From Sphingomonas sp. (GTDB taxonomy: Bacteria > Pseudomonadota > Alphaproteobacteria > Sphingomonadales > Sphingomonadaceae): a stretch of DNA of 9,578 bases. Positions within the stretch are counted from its first letter, which is position 1. Each line of letters opens with the position of its first letter. The notes below the pieces were generated by a model. It did no database searches, was not told the origin of the DNA, and saw only the letters and a list, made by a program, of their open reading frames with translations. The position numbers were made by a program, and so were the translations under genes. Shown here one piece after another: positions 6,302 to 9,578 of this stretch. The stretch spans positions 1 through 9,578 of the forward strand of contig JAFBAM010000276.1 of NCBI GenBank assembly GCA_019247755.1, given 5' to 3'.

Positions 6302-7503
6302 CCGGCGTTGCTCTCACCCGACGAGAAGATCAGGTCGCGAGCGGTGAAAACGCGGATTGGCTCGCCTTGCTGCACCTTGATCGTCGGTCCTCGGTTGCTG
6401 TCCTGCTGAACTGCAGCGGAAGCAGCGCTTTGTCCTGCGCCCGCGACGACAACTGTCGAAGCACCGCCGGTCGCGAGCGTGCTCGCACCGCCAAGGATCG
6501 AGAGCAGGATTGCCGAGCCAAAGCGCGAGAAAAAGTGAGTGTTGACTTGACCGCCGATGCCCGCCTGACCGCTGAAGTCCGCTGCAGGCGATGCTAGGGC
6601 AATCGAAACGCCGTCTGGGCGAACGAGCCGCGTCCACATCAGATAGGCGCGGCGTTGGCCGGCCTGGGTCGCCGATTTGTACTCGCCGATCAGGCGCGAC
6701 GAGCGCGGGATCAGCACCTTGCTTCCGTCGAAGGAACGAACGTCCTGGCTGACGACGGCACGGACGTAGCCAGGCACATCGGTGTTGATGGCCGTCTCCA
6801 GAACCGCTGGGATCAGGGTTCCCTGCACGACCGTCGAAGCGGGGTCCGACAGCCGTGTTGCGCGTGCCGAACTGTTGTCGCCAATCATCCCACGGCCAGG
6901 GCTGGCGCCCGCGAGCATCGTCGGAGCACCGTCAACATCGCGCGGCGAATTCGGGCCGGCCATGGCCGTTGTCGACTTCGGGGTGCTCCCATCAAACACG
7001 AGCACCGGCGAGCTGCCCGGAGCCGTGCCCGGAAGCATTGCGCTTCCAGGCATTGGAGCAGCGCCCGGTAACGGTGCGGCACCAGGCAAGGGCGCGGTCT
7101 GCCCGGGCATGGGCATTGCGCCGGGCGGAAGCGCGACCTGCCTGCCCGGCAGGCCGTTGCTCGCCAACGGCAGCCCCGCTTGGGGCTGGACCTGGGTGGC
7201 AGTGGCGGTTGCGGGTGCGGTCGTGCCGTGCCGGCTCGAGTTCAGCGACAAGAAGGTGGCGAGGCCGAGAACCAGCGCGATCGCGGCGCCCGCCGCCAGG
7301 CCCAGATTGTCGCGGCGCGTCTTCTGCCGCGCGACGATCGGATAGGCATTCTGGCTGGCAAGGACGAGCGCGTTCTCACTCAGCTCCAGCCGCGGATCGG
7401 TCTGGGGAACCGGCGCGGGAACGGCCGAGCGAACCGGCTCCTCCTGCCAAGGCCCACGGATCGTGTTCGAAGGCGCGTCGATGACGACTCGATTAGTGCT
7501 CAT
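6298..7503 (-). CDS. virB10: Type IV secretion scaffold protein VirB10 (TrbI family)
   Basis: This protein spans the envelope: it is anchored in the inner membrane, crosses the periplasm, and contributes the outer-membrane pore cap of the type IV secretion core complex. Of 401 residues, 1-65 are cytoplasmic and Pro-rich, and 67-88 form one transmembrane helix (LGLAAGAAIALVLGLATFLSL). Residues 95-225 are a Pro/Ala/Gly linker with repeated LPG/MPG units at about 119-163. Residues 226-392 are the TrbI domain (GTLIPAVLETAINTDVPG, VLIPRSSRLIGEY, GVSIALASPAADFSGQAGIGG). The segment at 325-365, rich in Gly/Ala/Ser, corresponds to the antenna that crosses the outer membrane, and PIRVFTARDLIF is the usual C-terminus. 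AGGTGA lies about 7 nt upstream of ATG 7503. The start overlaps the end of virB9 by 11 nt. Length is normal for the family. Confidence 0.95.
   Translation of the reverse strand: MSTNRVVIDAPSNTIRGPWQEEPVRSAVPAPVPQTDPRLELSENALVLASQNAYPIVARQKTRRDNLGLAAGAAIALVLGLATFLSLNSSRHGTTAPATATATQVQPQAGLPLASNGLPGRQVALPPGAMPMPGQTAPLPGAAPLPGAAPMPGSAMLPGTAPGSSPVLVFDGSTPKSTTAMAGPNSPRDVDGAPTMLAGASPGRGMIGDNSSARATRLSDPASTVVQGTLIPAVLETAINTDVPGYVRAVVSQDVRSFDGSKVLIPRSSRLIGEYKSATQAGQRRAYLMWTRLVRPDGVSIALASPAADFSGQAGIGGQVNTHFFSRFGSAILLSILGGASTLATGGASTVVVAGAGQSAASAAVQQDSNRGPTIKVQQGEPIRVFTARDLIFSSGESNAG
7018..7150 (-). repeat. Proline/glycine repeat region within virB10
   Basis: This stretch of virB10 encodes a run of short LPG, MPG and APLPGAAP-like units (residues about 119-163), visible at DNA level as recurring GCC-CGG-type triplet clusters. 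It forms part of the periplasmic linker between the membrane helix and the TrbI domain. Units are imperfect, so it is low-complexity protein sequence and not a clean tandem DNA repeat. Length variation between strains would be expected. Confidence 0.55.
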
Positions 7504-8377
7504 TGCCGGTCACCTGATCGCTGTAGAGGGAAGTCATGTTCGCGAGCTTGACGGTCGGAGCGGCTGCAGGCGCAGGCGCTTGCTGCTGCGGGGTCGGCGT
7601 CACCGAAGACGCGGCCGCGAGCTGGCCAACATTGGCCTGACGAACCGGAGCAGGCGCAGACGGCAGAATACGTCGCGAGGGCCACAGCACGGCGCTCGTC
7701 CTGCCATAACGCAGGACAAGGTTCTGCGGGATCGGGCTGACCACGATATACTCGCCGCTCATCCGGTAGTTCACCGGCCCTTCCTTGCGATCCTCAGACA
7801 GCGTCAAGATCGCCGGCAGCGGGGTTTCCTTGTCCCAGGCGAGGTAGACCGATGCGCCGTCGTCAAAGACGCGCGTCGGAAGCAGCTTGCCGTTGCCCTT
7901 CTTGTTCCAGTCGAAGTGCAGTTTCTCGGCTGTCATGACAGCCTGCTGCTGCGGCGGGATTGCAGCGGCCTGCTGGGCCGGCTTCGGCGCTTCGACCGGC
8001 TTGTCGTTCGGGTAGCTGAACTTCAGCGCATAGACGGGGGCTACCGCTTTCTCACCCGACACGAGGTCGAACATATAGGTGCGGCGGTCGGTCACCACCG
8101 TCATATTGGTCCGGCTGTGGCCATTGAGCGGCTTTACGAACAGCAGGCTCGCGCGCCGATTGGGCGTGATCTGCCAGGCCGAGGAATCACCGACGGCGAC
8201 ATTTTCGATGCGCTCATCGTCAGCGAACTCGATCGTGGACTGGATCCCGGCTTTCCCGAGAATCTTCACGATTGCCTCGGGATCATAAGCGAGCGTGCGG
8301 ATACGGTTGTCGGCTGCCTGCGCGGGAACGGAACAGGCCAGAAGGGTCAGGGCGGCAAAGCCAAACTTGCGGATCAT
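7493..8377 (-). CDS. virB9: Type IV secretion outer-membrane ring protein VirB9 (TrbG family)
   Basis: This is a periplasmic/outer-membrane subunit that forms the core ring with VirB10. It has 294 residues, matching the 293 of Agrobacterium VirB9. A signal peptide begins MIRKFGFAALTLLAC; cleavage could follow AQA at residue 21. LLAC (12-15) also fits a lipobox pattern. The N-terminal domain (25-122) has the family signature RTLAYDPEAIVKIL, FADDERIENVAVGDSSAW, LLFVKPLNGHSRTNMTVVTDRRTYMFDL. A Pro/Gln linker (125-148) leads to the C-terminal domain (150-235) with LLPTRVFDDGASVYLAW and YIVVSPIPQNLVLRYG, followed by a Pro/Gln/Ala-rich tail (about 236-276). AAGAGAAG about 7-8 nt before ATG 8377 is a good ribosome site. 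The start overlaps the virB6 stop as ATGA (8374-8377). Confidence 0.95.
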   Translation of the reverse strand: MIRKFGFAALTLLACSVPAQAADNRIRTLAYDPEAIVKILGKAGIQSTIEFADDERIENVAVGDSSAWQITPNRRASLLFVKPLNGHSRTNMTVVTDRRTYMFDLVSGEKAVAPVYALKFSYPNDKPVEAPKPAQQAAAIPPQQQAVMTAEKLHFDWNKKGNGKLLPTRVFDDGASVYLAWDKETPLPAILTLSEDRKEGPVNYRMSGEYIVVSPIPQNLVLRYGRTSAVLWPSRRILPSAPAPVRQANVGQLAAASSVTPTPQQQAPAPAAAPTVKLANMTSLYSDQVTGNEH

Positions 8378-9573
8378 CGCAGTACTTCTCTTGAAACATT
8401 GTTGGGGGAACCGCCGGCGACGCGGTGGTGGAGATAGCGGAGCTGATTACGCGCGCCTTCGGGTGCAGCGGCCGCAAGCTGGGCCCCCGGGGCCGGAAGT
8501 GCAGGCTGGAATGCGGCGGTCGTTGCGATGCGGTGACTGGTCGCCGTCGTTTCGAGGCTGGCAACCGTGCTGCGAACCCGGTCGGATGAGATTGGGGGCG
8601 CCGCCACGGCAGTTGCGGGTGCCGCGACAAGCGGCCGCTCCTGGTGACCGCCGGCAAAGCTGTTGCTCGCAGCCGAAGCGAACGCCGCCGGTGCACGGCT
8701 CAAGCGCCAGCTGCGGGTAAGCATCGCCGCGATTTTGAAAACCACGACCATCAGCGTCAGGTAGATGATCGACGCGACGAGGATGGAGACAGCGGTGTTG
8801 AGCGGAATCTGGCCGCCTGCCTGATCCAGGCCCGCGACCATGGGCGAGATGGCGACTAGCGCGCCGCTTCCCATCACGACCGTCAGCAGCGGCACAACGG
8901 CGAAGGTCACGACGCACTTCACCCAGCCTTCGAACAGGCCACGAGTGCCGTCGAAGAGCGCAAGAACGATGAAGACCGGACCGATGATCAGCAAGGCAGC
9001 GAGTGCGATCCGGCACACGACGAGGACACCGACCGTCCCGAGGAGGAGTAGCAAGGCACCGAGCGACAGGATGTTTGCAGGAGACATCATGCTGGGCACC
9101 GCTACTGCCGCCGGAACGCCTGCCACTGCGGGATTCTGCGCCGGGATCTGGGAGGCCGCGTCGGTGATCGCGGCGAAGAAGCCATCGAGCTGCTGCGCGA
9201 AAATGGTCGTCGCCGAGCCATTGGTCCCAACCAGCACGCTGGCGATCTCGTCGGGGGCGCCGGTCGCCAGGTTCCAGACGACGGATTGATAGGCGATCCA
9301 CGAGGTCGCGAAGGTCAGCACCAGGCCGAGCGTCATCATCCGCGGCGTCAACACCGAGATGCGCAGAGCCGAGCGACCCGTGAGCAGATTGAAGGCCAGC
9401 AGTCCGATGTAAAGCGTCAGGATGATCGTCAGCGCGGTTGTGAAACTACCGTGCGCGCCGAACAAACGGCCGAACGAAACGGCGGTCGCCTCGTTCGCCA
9501 TGCAATCGACCTTCGACAGTGTGTCGGCGACGCCTGCCGGGCCTTCAGCGCCAAAGGGTTGGCACTGGTTCAT
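8374..9573 (-). CDS. virB6: Type IV secretion inner-membrane channel protein VirB6 (TrbL/VirB6 family)
   Basis: This polytopic inner-membrane protein forms part of the translocation channel. It has 399 residues with hydrophobic segments at about 43-64, 80-99, 165-187, 190-208, 221-243 and 261-283, so five or six membrane helices. The large soluble loop at 100-163 should be periplasmic. The stretch ALLIIGPVFIVLALFDGTRGLFEGWVKCVV (192-221) is the most conserved VirB6 region. From about 287 a long Ala/Pro/Ser-rich cytoplasmic tail follows, ending with the polar segment RNQLRYLHHRVAGGSPNNVSREVLR. The ATG at 9573 is directly preceded by an in-frame TGA (9574-9576), so the gene cannot start further upstream. 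The ribosome site lies outside the window. It is the first of four overlapping virB genes seen here. Confidence 0.9.
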   Translation of the reverse strand: MNQCQPFGAEGPAGVADTLSKVDCMANEATAVSFGRLFGAHGSFTTALTIILTLYIGLLAFNLLTGRSALRISVLTPRMMTLGLVLTFATSWIAYQSVVWNLATGAPDEIASVLVGTNGSATTIFAQQLDGFFAAITDAASQIPAQNPAVAGVPAAVAVPSMMSPANILSLGALLLLLGTVGVLVVCRIALAALLIIGPVFIVLALFDGTRGLFEGWVKCVVTFAVVPLLTVVMGSGALVAISPMVAGLDQAGGQIPLNTAVSILVASIIYLTLMVVVFKIAAMLTRSWRLSRAPAAFASAASNSFAGGHQERPLVAAPATAVAAPPISSDRVRSTVASLETTATSHRIATTAAFQPALPAPGAQLAAAAPEGARNQLRYLHHRVAGGSPNNVSREVLR

Positions 9574-9578
9574 TCAGC

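Noticed and set aside
5303..6409. 368-codon open frame on the plus strand, antisense to virB11 and the end of virB10
   Set aside because: It is a mirror of GC-rich coding sequence: the product is Arg/Asp/Leu-rich with no recognisable motif, while the minus strand carries all VirB11 motifs.
7463..8437. 324-codon open frame on the plus strand, antisense to virB9
   Set aside because: Arg-rich, motif-free translation lying exactly opposite a well-supported virB9; no ribosome site or family match.
8447..9301. 284-codon minus-strand frame inside virB6
   Set aside because: Arg/Pro-rich out-of-frame reading of virB6; the other frame has membrane helices and VirB6 signatures.
1..9578. CRISPR arrays, tRNA/rRNA genes, transposases, integrase or attachment sites
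   Set aside because: No regularly spaced repeats, cloverleaf-like sequence, transposase motifs or terminal inverted repeats were found on reading both strands; the mobile-element idea for the virB operon has no direct support here.

Overview
The window looks like chromosomal DNA of an alphaproteobacterium, most likely a sphingomonad (Sphingomonas/Sphingobium/Novosphingobium type). This rests on the GC-rich, tightly packed genes, the style of the VirB proteins, and the pairing of polysaccharide genes with a compact VirB operon. The organism assignment is inference, not a database result. I see no rRNA, tRNA, CRISPR array, insertion sequence or transposase.

Left half (about 1-5277): a glycan or exopolysaccharide biosynthesis region. 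It begins with the 3' part of a family-4 glycosyltransferase (+; cut by the left edge). A family-2 glycosyltransferase on the minus strand overlaps it tail to tail by 36 bp. After a short divergent intergenic region come two plus-strand genes joined by an ATGA stop/start overlap: a rhamnosyltransferase-like family-2 glycosyltransferase and a long, apparently three-part PIG-L type deacetylase. Next is an 82-bp gap holding an imperfect hairpin and a fair sigma-70-like promoter, then a 2-oxoglutarate/Fe(II) oxygenase gene on the plus strand. Together these look like glycosyl transfer plus tailoring (de-N-acetylation and hydroxylation) of a surface glycan or its carrier. The sugar substrates cannot be read from the sequence.

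Right half (5282-9573): part of a type IV secretion system operon, entirely on the minus strand. In transcription order it is virB6, virB9, virB10, virB11. Every junction is an overlap (ATGA, 11 nt, ATGA), so it is almost certainly one translationally coupled operon, entering from beyond the right edge and ending at virB11. It supplies the inner-membrane channel subunit (VirB6), outer-membrane ring protein (VirB9), envelope-spanning scaffold (VirB10) and hexameric ATPase (VirB11). No virB7 or virB8 lies between virB6 and virB9, where the classical order would place them.

The two halves meet tail to tail with only 4 bp between the oxygenase and virB11 stop codons. The points most worth a second look are the PIG-L protein's uncharacterised flanking domains, the missing virB7/virB8 together with a lipobox-like signal peptide on VirB9, and the near-leaderless promoter of the oxygenase gene.
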